Shown here piece by piece: positions 1 through 6,741 of a DNA stretch of 9,419 bases. Each line of letters opens with the position of its first letter. The first letter of the stretch is position 1. Origin of the DNA: Lachnospiraceae bacterium (lineage in GTDB: Bacteria > Bacillota > Clostridia > Lachnospirales > Lachnospiraceae); NCBI GenBank assembly GCA_902363675.1, contig CABJAV010000053.1, forward strand, positions 1 through 9,419, read 5' to 3'. Below the pieces are notes generated by a model. The model was not told where the DNA came from and ran no database searches. It saw nothing but the letters and a program-made list of their open reading frames with translations. The position numbers and the translations under genes were made by a program.

Positions 1-258
1 AAAACAGAATCTTATAAGTACAAGTCAGAAATAATCTCAGATGAGACAGCTTTTTATACAAATGAGAAGAAAGAGATAAGTGGTATCTGCAATCAGTTTT
101 TAAATGGTAAAACAGATCAAAAATTATTTTGTAATGAAATGAAAGACCGTTTAAATGATTACTATGGAAGCAGGTATGAATTAAGAAATCAGTCAGAAGC
201 TGTTGAAGGCAGAGTAAGTAATATGTTGAGTAAATTACAACATATGTATGCACTTTAG
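1..258 (+). CDS. 3' end of an unrecognised protein gene (partial)
   Basis: Frame 1 is open from the first base to a TAG at 256-258, giving the last 85 residues of a protein whose start lies outside the window. The visible part is hydrophilic and helix-prone, rich in Lys, Glu, Asn and Tyr, and ends in LSKLQHMYAL. No membrane segment or catalytic motif is visible and I do not recognise the family. Its composition and its place upstream of similar leaderless proteins suggest that it belongs to the same island, but this is inference. The lack of stops over 85 codons in AT-rich DNA and the protein-like residue pattern support real coding. The next gene starts 168 nt downstream. Confidence 0.7.
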   Translation, partial: KTESYKYKSEIISDETAFYTNEKKEISGICNQFLNGKTDQKLFCNEMKDRLNDYYGSRYELRNQSEAVEGRVSNMLSKLQHMYAL

Positions 259-308
259 GATTATGATGGAAATATGCAATGGTTATTGCTGAGTGTCAAA
301 ATTCAAAA

Positions 309-369
309 GATGATATCAGTATGGTGGTTTGCAAATAAAGTTACATATCATATTGATGCTGAGAGAAAT
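309..369 (+). repeat. Degenerate paralogue-tail repeat, copy 1
   Basis: This 61-nt stretch in the gap before the 427 gene is closely matched at 8206-8273 in the gap before the 8339 gene. The last 29 nt (341-369, TTACATATCATATTGA onward) differ at one position. Read in the frame of the 427 gene it encodes VTYHIDAERN. This resembles ITYQYEADST at the C-terminus of the 396-aa protein (1576-2766) and of the relic at 4312-4398. The simplest reading is a leftover of the tail of another member of that family. A conserved leader or regulatory element is the alternative. Confidence 0.45.
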
Positions 370-426
370 CCAACAGGTAGCATAGTTGGAAGAACTTCAA
401 ATAATGAAGAAAGGAGTTACCATAAA

Positions 427-1014
427 ATGGAGGTATCAAATAATTATAGCACAGCAAAATTATGGGGCACTTCGGATAAAAAAGTTTCTAAATCTTCTGA
501 AAAAAACAAATGGAAATTAACGGATTCTTTAAAAGAGAAAATTGTTGAACTGGCAAAAAAAGATGCACAGGACAACGTATATATGGGAAATGCGTTTATG
601 AATTTGCGTAAGATGGAAGTAAGCAAAGTGGCACCGAACAGGGCAGCCTTAATTGGAAAATTTAATCAATCAATGAATTCCGGCAATATGTCCGCAATGA
701 AAGAAGTTGAAAAAGCTGATAAAAAATGGCTCTGTATTTTGTTCGGGATACCATATGAGGCAGAGTTTCAGGGAGAGGGAACAGGATCAGCAGCTCATGT
801 ATATAACGAATGTGGTGAAGAAGTTCTGACATATACAGAGGGAGTAGGCTGGCAAGAAAAGGAAACAAAAGCAGAGTCACAGGTACATTCGGCGTTAAAA
901 TCGACGTATTATGAGGCTTTTTGTGATGCAAGAAAAGCATTAAACAGTGAACAAAGAACTGGTGGTATGAATGAAAATATAATGTCACAAGACAATTTTG
1001 ATATGAAAGCGTAA
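427..1014 (+). CDS. Hypothetical 195-aa leaderless accessory protein
   Basis: I choose ATG 427 because AAGGAG at 411-416 lies 10 nt upstream. The frame remains open back to about 274, but that extension has no ribosome site and overlaps a repeat also found elsewhere in the window. The 195-aa product has no signal peptide or membrane segment. It has a charged N-terminus, a helical part (residues about 33-65, with ELAKKDAQDN and VYMGNAFMNL), then KVAPNRAALIGKF around 67-79. A Gly-rich segment (FQGEGTGSAAHVYNECGEEV) follows at 114-133, and a second helical part ends in ALNSEQ. It finishes in NFDMKA, which resembles SFDIKA at the end of the 8339 gene and SVDIKL at the end of the 6742 gene. I do not recognise a named family. 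Role unknown; the context suggests one member of a set of exported or surface accessory proteins. Confidence 0.8.
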   Translation: MEVSNNYSTAKLWGTSDKKVSKSSEKNKWKLTDSLKEKIVELAKKDAQDNVYMGNAFMNLRKMEVSKVAPNRAALIGKFNQSMNSGNMSAMKEVEKADKKWLCILFGIPYEAEFQGEGTGSAAHVYNECGEEVLTYTEGVGWQEKETKAESQVHSALKSTYYEAFCDARKALNSEQRTGGMNENIMSQDNFDMKA

Positions 1015-1055
1015 AGAGCGTGCGATTAAAATAATGGTTTATAAATAGGAGTGTT

Positions 1056-1524
1056 GTAAATCAGCAGATATCAAATCTGTTTTCAAAGAATGGTACTTTT
1101 ATTGCAGAGGATGGTACAGATTTACTGGCATTGTTTAAGGAAAAATACTATTCTGATGATCACAGTGATTGGACTTATTATAATTCAGATTATTACTATC
1201 AATGCAATGACACCAATGCGGCATTGAGAGAATCTGCCTGGAAAATGACGGAAAAATGGGAATTGGGCGGGATTGACTGTGATGAAATCGAAGCAAATTC
1301 CAGCCTTACGTTAGACGGTGGTTTTGATTTTAACAGTATATGGAATTCGGATTTCAGAAATCAGGTCGGAAGGCGAAATCCGTAATGTATGGGATTTAAT
1401 GGAAGATTATTATTCGGATACTAAAGACAATTCTAAAGTCAAAAATTTCCTGAGTAATATGTCTGTATTTACACGATGGTATTCGTATGAAACAGGAATC
1501 AATGACAGATTCGGTGATTATTGA
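1056..1524 (+). pseudogene. Frameshifted relic of an accessory protein gene
   Basis: Two overlapping frames together make one protein-like product. The first is open from about 1035 to the TAA at 1383-1385 and includes KNGTFIAEDGTDLLALFKEK, a Tyr/Asp-rich stretch and SLTLDGGFDFNSIWNSDF. The second takes over at about 1365-1376 (EGEIRNVWDLMEDYYSDTKD) and ends at a TGA at 1522-1524. A single indel near 1370 would join them. The first frame has no ATG in the expected place. AGGAG at 1047-1051 is followed by GTA-AAT-CAG, so the start may also be lost; a TTG at 1131 has no ribosome site. I infer a decayed paralogue of the island's proteins. A sequencing error at the frameshift cannot be excluded. 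Confidence 0.6.
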
Positions 1525-1575
1525 GATAGTGAAAGATTAGGATAATCCGATATATATAAGGAGGTTTGTGATATT

Positions 1576-2766
1576 ATGAATATATTTTTTAACAGCCGAA
1601 TAAATGCTAATCAGTCATTGCTTAATGTTCTGTTTGGTCAACAACAAAAAGCGGCAAGCAGTCAAAACACTGGTTGTAGAGGCACAAGAGATACTTTAAC
1701 GATAAGTGCATCAGGAAAGGAAAAACTGACAAAAAGTACAAGTGGAAGAACACATAATACAAGTATTGATAGCAGCATTGATTTAAAGTCCTATATAGCT
1801 TCAGCAAAAAAAACGAATCAAGAGATCATTGAGAATGCAGGAACACAGATTAATGCGAAAACAAGTGAATATATGAGTACAGGTAAAGCATTTAGGGCAG
1901 CATTAACGGAAAAGTATTCTAAGCTTGCTGCAGAAGCAAAAACACATTCTAACCCTGAAAATTATATTCATTCCAAGTATTTTGATAAGAGTTCAGAGTA
2001 TTACGAGACTAATTTGACTGATACAGAACGTAGGATTGCATATAATTATGAGATGCAGATGTGCCGGACAGGAAAAATAAATGGTGTAAATTATCAGGAT
2101 TCTTTGTTCAGGGGAATTGAAGTGGACGGCGACAGTGTAGATTCGGATAAAATCCAATTTGAAAGAGCATTGGTAAATTCGCAGATTTCAAATATTTTAA
2201 AGCAGGCTGGTGTAGATACATCTTCTATTACGAAAGATTGTACTTTTACTGTCGATCCATACAGTTACGAGATAACGGTAGATGGCGTGGATGAAGAAAC
2301 AAAGGTGTTGATGCAGAATGCTTTAAATGTAGGTAATAATGGGAAAAATCTCTATAAGCATATCTATTATTGCTCAACACAAGATGGCTGTGAGAGTTCT
2401 CAAGTAACAGAGGAATCAAAGATGAAATACGAAGCATATCATCAGGTTTATAGTTATACAGGATATGGATTAGACAAACTTGAGGAAAAAAATGGGACAT
2501 ATTATACGGAGTCGGGAGAGAATATATTAGACTTAGTGGATAGTACAGTTGAAAGTTCCGGAAAAGTTCCGAAAGAGTTTAATCAGCAAATGAAGAATTG
2601 GATACATGACCTGGTTTCAACTATGTCAACTAAAGGATGGAACAATGTGCCGGATATGACTTTAAGCATTTTATATGGAAAGAGTGGTTTAAAGGACATG
2701 AATCAGTTGATCACATATCAATATGAAGCTGATAGTACAAACAGGCAATGGTATTCTGTACTTTAG
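1576..2766 (+). CDS. Hypothetical 396-aa protein, possibly DUF4885-like
   Basis: ATG 1576 follows a perfect AAGGAGG at 1558-1564. The protein has no signal peptide or membrane span. Its N-terminus is short and polar, followed by DTLTISASGKEKL at residues 39-51. That D-x-L-x-I-S pattern resembles motifs in the proteins starting at 7464 and 9301, and in FlgM-like flagellar export substrates. Residues about 95-165 are helical (NPENYIHSKY, LTDTERRIAYNYE). Residues 223-262 hold a beta-rich module (TFTVDPYSYEITVDGVDEET, then GKNLYKHI) with a weaker match in the 480-aa protein next door. The tail GLKDMNQLITYQYEAD...WYSVL is duplicated as a relic at 4312-4398. DUF4885 is a tentative family name from memory. 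Molecular function is unknown. Confidence 0.85.
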   Translation: MNIFFNSRINANQSLLNVLFGQQQKAASSQNTGCRGTRDTLTISASGKEKLTKSTSGRTHNTSIDSSIDLKSYIASAKKTNQEIIENAGTQINAKTSEYMSTGKAFRAALTEKYSKLAAEAKTHSNPENYIHSKYFDKSSEYYETNLTDTERRIAYNYEMQMCRTGKINGVNYQDSLFRGIEVDGDSVDSDKIQFERALVNSQISNILKQAGVDTSSITKDCTFTVDPYSYEITVDGVDEETKVLMQNALNVGNNGKNLYKHIYYCSTQDGCESSQVTEESKMKYEAYHQVYSYTGYGLDKLEEKNGTYYTESGENILDLVDSTVESSGKVPKEFNQQMKNWIHDLVSTMSTKGWNNVPDMTLSILYGKSGLKDMNQLITYQYEADSTNRQWYSVL

Positions 2767-2807
2767 AAATATAATATTTTTGAAAAAATATAGGGAAGTG
2801 TGTCAAG
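2686..2807 (+). repeat. 122-nt direct repeat, left copy, flanking the 480-aa gene
   Basis: This covers the last 26 codons and stop of the 396-aa gene plus about 40 nt of 3' flank. It matches 4318-4440. The coding part is 72/81 identical by hand count. The flank aligns with small gaps through TCAAG, after which the copies diverge. At that break the right copy continues into the second arm of a hairpin, while the left copy runs into the leader of the 2851 gene. A small perfect AT-rich palindrome (2774-2791, ATATTTTT-GA-AAAAATAT) lies in the left flank. Confidence 0.8.
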
Positions 2808-2850
2808 TATAGTAATATAGTTTTTTAGATAAAATAGAGGTGACGATAAG

Positions 2851-4293
2851 ATGGGACACTATGTACATTATATAGGTGGCGGAATAGTAGATAGTAAAAT
2901 ATATGAGACAGGAAATGCAGCAAAAAGTTTTAAATCGCCGATGAAAGAATTAAATGAGCAAACGGTGTTAATAGAAAATGCCAAAACAAATAAGAATGAT
3001 AGTTATCATCAGCATACGAAATACGATGATCAGGTAGATCGCTATTACAGTACATATGATATAGGAACATTGTTGCATAATAATGAAAGTTATTTAGAGG
3101 GAACAATCGATTCAAAATATGATGTAGATTACTATTCTTTTTCTTATCCGCAAAAAAGTTTTTACTCTAAAATGGGTATATCTTCAGAGATAACGATTTC
3201 ATTGGAAAGCAAGAATAGTCAGGCATATAATTTAGTATTGTACGATTTATATGGCAATCAGATTGGAATAGCGACAGATGATGGACATGGTAATAAACAG
3301 CTTACGGTACCTAATTGGGACTGCGTTACATCAGATTATGTGATCAGAGTAGAAAATTCCAATATGACATCGGATTCCGGGGAAGGTTCCTATAGAATAA
3401 AAATTACGGAAACGAAAAACAGGGATACTTCAAGTAGTAATGTGCAGCACTCACAAGAAATAGCAAATGCAGATAATTCAGAAGAAAAAAATGCAATAAA
3501 GCAGAAATATGAAAAAACATATCAAAGCGAAATTGACAAATTACATCAGATGCAATTTGAAGCGTTGCCGGAAGATGAAAAATATTCGGGAACGGATAGT
3601 GTAGAAGAATTATTAAATAAGATGAAAAAGGGGGAGCAGTTAAGTGTGTCGGAAATGGCATATGTGAAAATATTTGCCAATTTATCTGATTATGAGAGAG
3701 CAGAGAAGTCGAATTATATAAAAAACGATTTTTATGCAGAAATAGAAAGAATAGCAAATGAAAAAGGAATTGAACTGCCAGATACATCATGGAAAATTGA
3801 AATAGATGTATCTGGAACTATTACGATTAACGGGGACATTACAGAAGAAAACAAAGAACAGATAAAAAATATGATATCGGAAAATTTTGCTGATGATATG
3901 TGGGAAAAATATATTCAGACAGCAGATATTTCTAACACACAATATAGATTAGTAAATGCTTACTATGAAGTGGAACAGTTCATTCAGAAAGCAACAAATG
4001 GACAGTATTCATTTGACGATATAAACGTAGATGACAATGGGAAGATTACCGGACTTCCAGAGAAAATGTGTAAAATAATGAACTCCCAGGAAGCCAATGC
4101 GAAATATGAGGAAATACGAGATAATATCTATATGCTGACGGATTATAAAAATCAATATGGATTGGAGGATATTCTTGCATTTAAGGCAGGGTATAATATT
4201 TCGGACTCTGAGGTAAGTACTGTGGGTACATCTGGCAATAATAGTGTTATGGATAATGCAGGATACTATAAAAATATGAAAACTATAATATAA
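2851..4293 (+). CDS. Hypothetical 480-aa protein with PPC-like beta domain
   Basis: ATG 2851 follows AGAGGTGA (2836-2843), spaced 7 nt. After a polar N-terminus, residues about 72-187 look like a bacterial pre-peptidase C-terminal (PPC) beta-sandwich: YLEGTIDSKYDVDYYSFSYP (81-100), ITISLES (114-120), YNLVLYDLYGNQIGI (126-140), YVIRVENS (163-170) and YRIKI (181-185). Such domains normally sit on secreted proteins, yet no Sec signal peptide is visible. Residues 200-300 are charged and helical. Residues 315-356 (IEIDVSGTITINGDITEENK onward) weakly repeat the beta module of the 396-aa neighbour. The C-terminus is Ser/Asn/Gly-rich. No protease catalytic motif is visible. The gene is framed by direct repeats derived from the neighbouring gene's tail. 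Function unknown; an adhesive or binding role is a guess from the PPC-like fold. Confidence 0.85.
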   Translation: MGHYVHYIGGGIVDSKIYETGNAAKSFKSPMKELNEQTVLIENAKTNKNDSYHQHTKYDDQVDRYYSTYDIGTLLHNNESYLEGTIDSKYDVDYYSFSYPQKSFYSKMGISSEITISLESKNSQAYNLVLYDLYGNQIGIATDDGHGNKQLTVPNWDCVTSDYVIRVENSNMTSDSGEGSYRIKITETKNRDTSSSNVQHSQEIANADNSEEKNAIKQKYEKTYQSEIDKLHQMQFEALPEDEKYSGTDSVEELLNKMKKGEQLSVSEMAYVKIFANLSDYERAEKSNYIKNDFYAEIERIANEKGIELPDTSWKIEIDVSGTITINGDITEENKEQIKNMISENFADDMWEKYIQTADISNTQYRLVNAYYEVEQFIQKATNGQYSFDDINVDDNGKITGLPEKMCKIMNSQEANAKYEEIRDNIYMLTDYKNQYGLEDILAFKAGYNISDSEVSTVGTSGNNSVMDNAGYYKNMKTII

Positions 4294-4311
4294 TGATAGA
4301 ACCTAATAGAA

Positions 4312-4398
4312 ATGGCGGGTTTAAAAGACATGAATCAGTTGATTACATATCAGTATGAAGCTGATAGTATGGACAGACAATGGTATTCTATACTGTAG
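4312..4398 (+). pseudogene. Relic of the C-terminus of the 396-aa gene
   Basis: The 28-codon frame from ATG 4312 reads MAGLKDMNQLITYQYEADSM and ends DRQWYSIL before TAG 4396-4398. It matches the last 26 residues of the 1576-2766 product with four substitutions. Several nucleotide changes are synonymous (aag/aaa, atc/att, caa/cag, agg/aga), so the copy diverged while still under coding constraint or from a functional paralogue. There is no ribosome binding site before the ATG, so expression as a 28-aa peptide is unlikely. It is best read as the stump of a deleted paralogue or one side of a partial duplication. Confidence 0.85.
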
Positions 4399-4440
4399 CA
4401 ATATAATTTGGGGGGAAAATATAGGAAATGTGCCGTCAAG
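4318..4440 (+). repeat. Direct repeat, right copy, flanking the 480-aa gene
   Basis: This is the partner of 2686-2807. Similarity runs from the GGT codon of the relic to GTCAAG in the loop of the hairpin at 4419-4461. The right copy keeps the whole hairpin; the left copy keeps only a diverged first arm. Confidence 0.8.
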
Positions 4441-4461
4441 ATGATGGCACATTTTCTATAT
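4419..4461 (+). terminator. Long hairpin closing the left gene block
   Basis: The arms 4419-4438 (ATATAGGAAATGTGCCGTCA) and 4442-4461 (TGATGGCACATTTTCTATAT) pair over 20 bp with two G-U wobbles around a 3-nt AGA loop. A run of A precedes it (4416-4419). The sequence after it is AT-rich but lacks a clean U-tract, so terminator function is likely rather than certain. It separates the left block from the two-component operon. Confidence 0.65.
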
Positions 4462-4471
4462 ATATGATATT

Positions 4472-4545
4472 TATTTAGAGCCTATTTAGATAATATGCAG
4501 AGTACTTTATATTTATTTAATGGAAAAATAAAAATTACCGATATA
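4472..4545 (+). promoter_or_regulatory. Candidate promoter region of the two-component operon
   Basis: The gap between the hairpin and the response regulator must hold this operon's promoter if the hairpin terminates. Two features stand out. TATTTAGA is repeated at 4472-4479 and 4483-4490, an 11-bp period or about one helical turn. CCGATATA at 4538-4545 is preceded 16 nt upstream by TAAT (4518-4521), which loosely resembles the sigma-D/sigma-28 pattern TAAA-N15-GCCGATAA. A start about 7 nt after that element would lie just before the ribosome site. In AT-rich DNA such matches occur by chance. Confidence 0.3.
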
Positions 4546-4573
4546 GTAGGAAGATAGGAAGAAGGTGAGTAAT

Positions 4574-5308
4574 ATGCTGGAAATTGCTGTTTGTGATGAC
4601 GATATAGCAGATCTTGAGTGTGCAGTGAATATGCTGCATAAGATTTTTACAAGTCAAAAGATTGCTTATCATATAGAGAAATTTATGTCTGCAAATCAAA
4701 TGCTTGAAAATATCAGTCGTATTGATATCGGAATTTTAGATATTTCGATGGAAGAACTGAATGGTATTAAACTGGGGAGAAAATTGAAAGAAAAATTTCC
4801 AGATGTGAAATTAGTGTATATTACGAGTTATGAAGAATATTGTATGCAGGTCATTAACGAAGTTCATGCATTTTCATTTCTATGTAAACCATTGGAATAT
4901 GATAAATTGGAAATGCAGATGTTGGAACTACTGGATCAACTGCCGGATACCGGAGCAGAAAAGGATTTTTATAAAGTGACGGACAGCAATGGGAAAGAGT
5001 ATCTGTCAATCAAATTGAAACTCAGGGACATTTTATATTTTGAATACATAAAAAGATCAAGAAAAGTACTGATAGCGTTGTCTGATATCACATATGAGTA
5101 TGACTGCATTTTTGAAAAACTGGTTGAAGAACTGCAGCCCTATGATTTTGTTGTGAATTGCAGGGGAAATCTGGTTAATTTAAGGCATATTGAAAAAATA
5201 AAAGGCTTTACCATTTATATGGATAATGGAAAAGAACTCCAGATTGCGCAAAAGAGAAGCAGCGATTTTAGAGAAGAAGTAAATAAATTTTTGCAGAAAA
5301 ATTCATAG
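4574..5308 (+). CDS. LytTR-family response regulator (AgrA-like)
   Basis: This is a 244-aa cytoplasmic transcription factor counted from ATG 4574. GTG 4565, in frame and three codons upstream, is possible. I prefer ATG because the product then begins MLEIAVCDDD, the usual receiver start, with GAAGGTGAG just upstream. The receiver domain (residues about 1-120) shows the acidic pocket DDD (8-10), phosphoacceptor Asp56 in ILDISMEELNGI, TS at 84-85 in YITSYEEY, and Lys105 in CKP. The LytTR DNA-binding domain (about 143-240) shows LRDILYFEYIKRSRKV and FVVNCRGNLVNLRHIEKI. Proteins of this type bind paired direct repeats upstream of target promoters. The kinase gene follows after 8 nt. A likely target is the tandem repeat at 6614-6653; autoregulation is also common in the family. 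Confidence 0.93.
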   Translation: MLEIAVCDDDIADLECAVNMLHKIFTSQKIAYHIEKFMSANQMLENISRIDIGILDISMEELNGIKLGRKLKEKFPDVKLVYITSYEEYCMQVINEVHAFSFLCKPLEYDKLEMQMLELLDQLPDTGAEKDFYKVTDSNGKEYLSIKLKLRDILYFEYIKRSRKVLIALSDITYEYDCIFEKLVEELQPYDFVVNCRGNLVNLRHIEKIKGFTIYMDNGKELQIAQKRSSDFREEVNKFLQKNS

Positions 5309-5316
5309 GAGAAACG

Positions 5317-6609
5317 ATGAATACGATTTTACTGATATTATGTAATGCTCTTTCCTGTTTTATCATAAGTAACATACTGTTCCAGTTTATGAATGGAAAG
5401 TATAAAAGGAGCAGTCAAAATAGATATGCATATATTGTAATCGAGGCTGTCACAGTGATTTTTACAACCTGTATCAATATGCTCAATCATTCCATATTAA
5501 ATTTGGTGGTCTGGGGCGTGTTGACGGGGATAATAGCATATGCTCTGTATTATGAGGATATGGATAAACCGTTAAGACGTATCATTGAATGTGAGGCATT
5601 GGTATTTTGCATGTCTGTCTGTGAATCATTAGGAGTGATTCTTTTACAATGTATTTTGCAGGCAGCAGATATAAAAAATGTGAATGAAACGATGCTTTAC
5701 TGCCTTGAGGTAACATTTTCAAAAGTAATACTTATTTTTTTGTATTATACATTCATAAACAGGTTTGTGAAAAAGAGCGATATTCCTTATGCAAAGACAA
5801 GGTACATCATGTATGGAATTATACTCCTATACAATCTGATTAACATGGGTGTAATTGTAGAGAATTTTAAAAATGGAGAAGAAAATTATTTATGTGCAGT
5901 CAATATGGGGTGTATTGTTCTGGCAGATCTATACCTTTTATATTTTGTTAAAATGGCAGATGAAAAGAACTATTATGAAAAGCAGCTCATCGCTTTAGAG
6001 CAACAGGCAAAGGTACAATACGAATACTATTTGACGCAGACAAAAAAATATGATCAAACCGTCCACATATTACATGATGTAAATAAGCATATTAAAGCAA
6101 TCGAAGGATTATATGGTGCAGAGCAGGGGAATACGGCAGGAGAATATGCAGCGGAAATCAGAGAACTGTTAAAGCCGCTCATTCCGGTTCAATACACAGA
6201 AAATCCGATCTTGAACATTCTTCTTACCGATAAAGAATCCGTTATGAGGGAAAAAGGTATTTCAGTAACCATAAAGGTGGATAATGTGAATCTGAATTTC
6301 CTTGCACCAATCGACATTACAACTATTTTTGGAAATTTATTAGATAATGCGATTGAGGCTGCAGAGAAGCTTGAAGGCGGGAAATATATTTCGATTAAGA
6401 TTGGCTCATACCATAAAATGATAGCTGCCAGCATCGAAAATAACTGCGGGGAGGTAAAGTGGAAAAATGGTTTTCCGGTATCAGCGAAAGGAAAAGGCGG
6501 TGGAATAGGACTGCTGAATGTTCAGAGCAGTGTAAAAAAATATGATGGAAATTTAATATTGAAAAGTGATGGAAATAAATTTATTGCTGAGTTATTCCTC
6601 AATTCATAA
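5317..6609 (+). CDS. GHKL-type sensor histidine kinase (AgrC-like)
   Basis: ATG 5317 has AGGAGA overlapping the stop of the regulator gene, so translation is probably coupled. The 430-aa protein has about six or seven hydrophobic spans (roughly 3-25, 38-56, 60-79, 90-113, 126-149, 163-182, 191-211), the polytopic sensor layout of peptide-sensing kinases. A coiled linker (212-245) leads to the phosphoacceptor His253 in HILHDVNKHIKAI. The ATPase part holds the N-box GNLLDNAIEAAEKL (339-352) and the G-box KGKGGGIGLLNVQSSVKKYD (391-410), typical of HATPase_c_5/GHKL kinases. It should autophosphorylate on His and pass phosphate to Asp56 of its partner. Its signal may be a modified peptide, but no agrB-type processing gene or obvious pheromone precursor is in the window, so the ligand is unknown. 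Confidence 0.93.
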   Translation: MNTILLILCNALSCFIISNILFQFMNGKYKRSSQNRYAYIVIEAVTVIFTTCINMLNHSILNLVVWGVLTGIIAYALYYEDMDKPLRRIIECEALVFCMSVCESLGVILLQCILQAADIKNVNETMLYCLEVTFSKVILIFLYYTFINRFVKKSDIPYAKTRYIMYGIILLYNLINMGVIVENFKNGEENYLCAVNMGCIVLADLYLLYFVKMADEKNYYEKQLIALEQQAKVQYEYYLTQTKKYDQTVHILHDVNKHIKAIEGLYGAEQGNTAGEYAAEIRELLKPLIPVQYTENPILNILLTDKESVMREKGISVTIKVDNVNLNFLAPIDITTIFGNLLDNAIEAAEKLEGGKYISIKIGSYHKMIAASIENNCGEVKWKNGFPVSAKGKGGGIGLLNVQSSVKKYDGNLILKSDGNKFIAELFLNS

Positions 6610-6613
6610 AAAG

Positions 6614-6653
6614 TCTTACTTCGTGCAAAAAAATCGTACTTGGTGCAGAAAAG
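6614..6653 (+). promoter_or_regulatory. Tandem 20-bp direct repeat, candidate LytTR operator
   Basis: TCTTACTTCGTGCAAAAAAA (6614-6633) and TCGTACTTGGTGCAGAAAAG (6634-6653) match at 16 of 20 positions, with a shared core TACTTsGTGCA. The repeat begins 4 nt after the kinase stop codon and lies upstream of the 6742 gene. LytTR regulators of the AgrA/ComE type bind two direct repeats on the same DNA face about two helical turns apart, and this 20-bp period fits that geometry. I find no other clear copy in the window. Binding by the adjacent regulator is inference. Confidence 0.6.
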
Positions 6654-6654
6654 G

Positions 6655-6682
6655 TAAAATATTAGAAGTGGGTTGTCGATAG
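6655..6682 (+). promoter_or_regulatory. Candidate sigma-D-like promoter of the 6742 operon
   Basis: TAAA (6655-6658), 16 nt, then GTCGATAG (6675-6682) resembles the motility sigma factor pattern TAAA-N15-GCCGATAA. It lies immediately downstream of the tandem repeat, where an upstream activator would contact polymerase, and 60 nt before the start codon. TAAAATAT (6655-6662) could instead serve as a -10 for the housekeeping sigma factor, with the second repeat half covering the -35 position. I cannot decide between them from sequence alone. Confidence 0.35.
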
Positions 6683-6741
6683 AAAAAGAAAAATAAAGCG
6701 GATGACAGATATAAAAAATTTAATGATAGGAGGCTTCGATT

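Noticed and set aside
274..426. Upstream extension of the 427 gene to an ATG at 274
   Set aside because: There is no ribosome site before 274, ATG 427 has a good one, and the extension overlaps a repeat found in a non-coding gap elsewhere.
1527..1554. Sigma-D-like promoter (TAGT-N16-CCGATATA) before the 1576 gene
   Set aside because: A start about 7 nt after the box would fall inside the ribosome binding site at 1558-1564, so it could not give a normally translated transcript.
3404..3790. 128-codon frame on the minus strand within the 480-aa gene
   Set aside because: Its Leu/Phe/His-rich translation is the usual reverse shadow of an AT-rich, Lys/Glu-rich gene, as with the other minus-strand frames in the window.
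4312..4398. Short peptide gene acting as a signal for the adjacent kinase
   Set aside because: It has no ribosome site, and the sequence is plainly the copied C-terminus of the 396-aa gene rather than a pheromone precursor.
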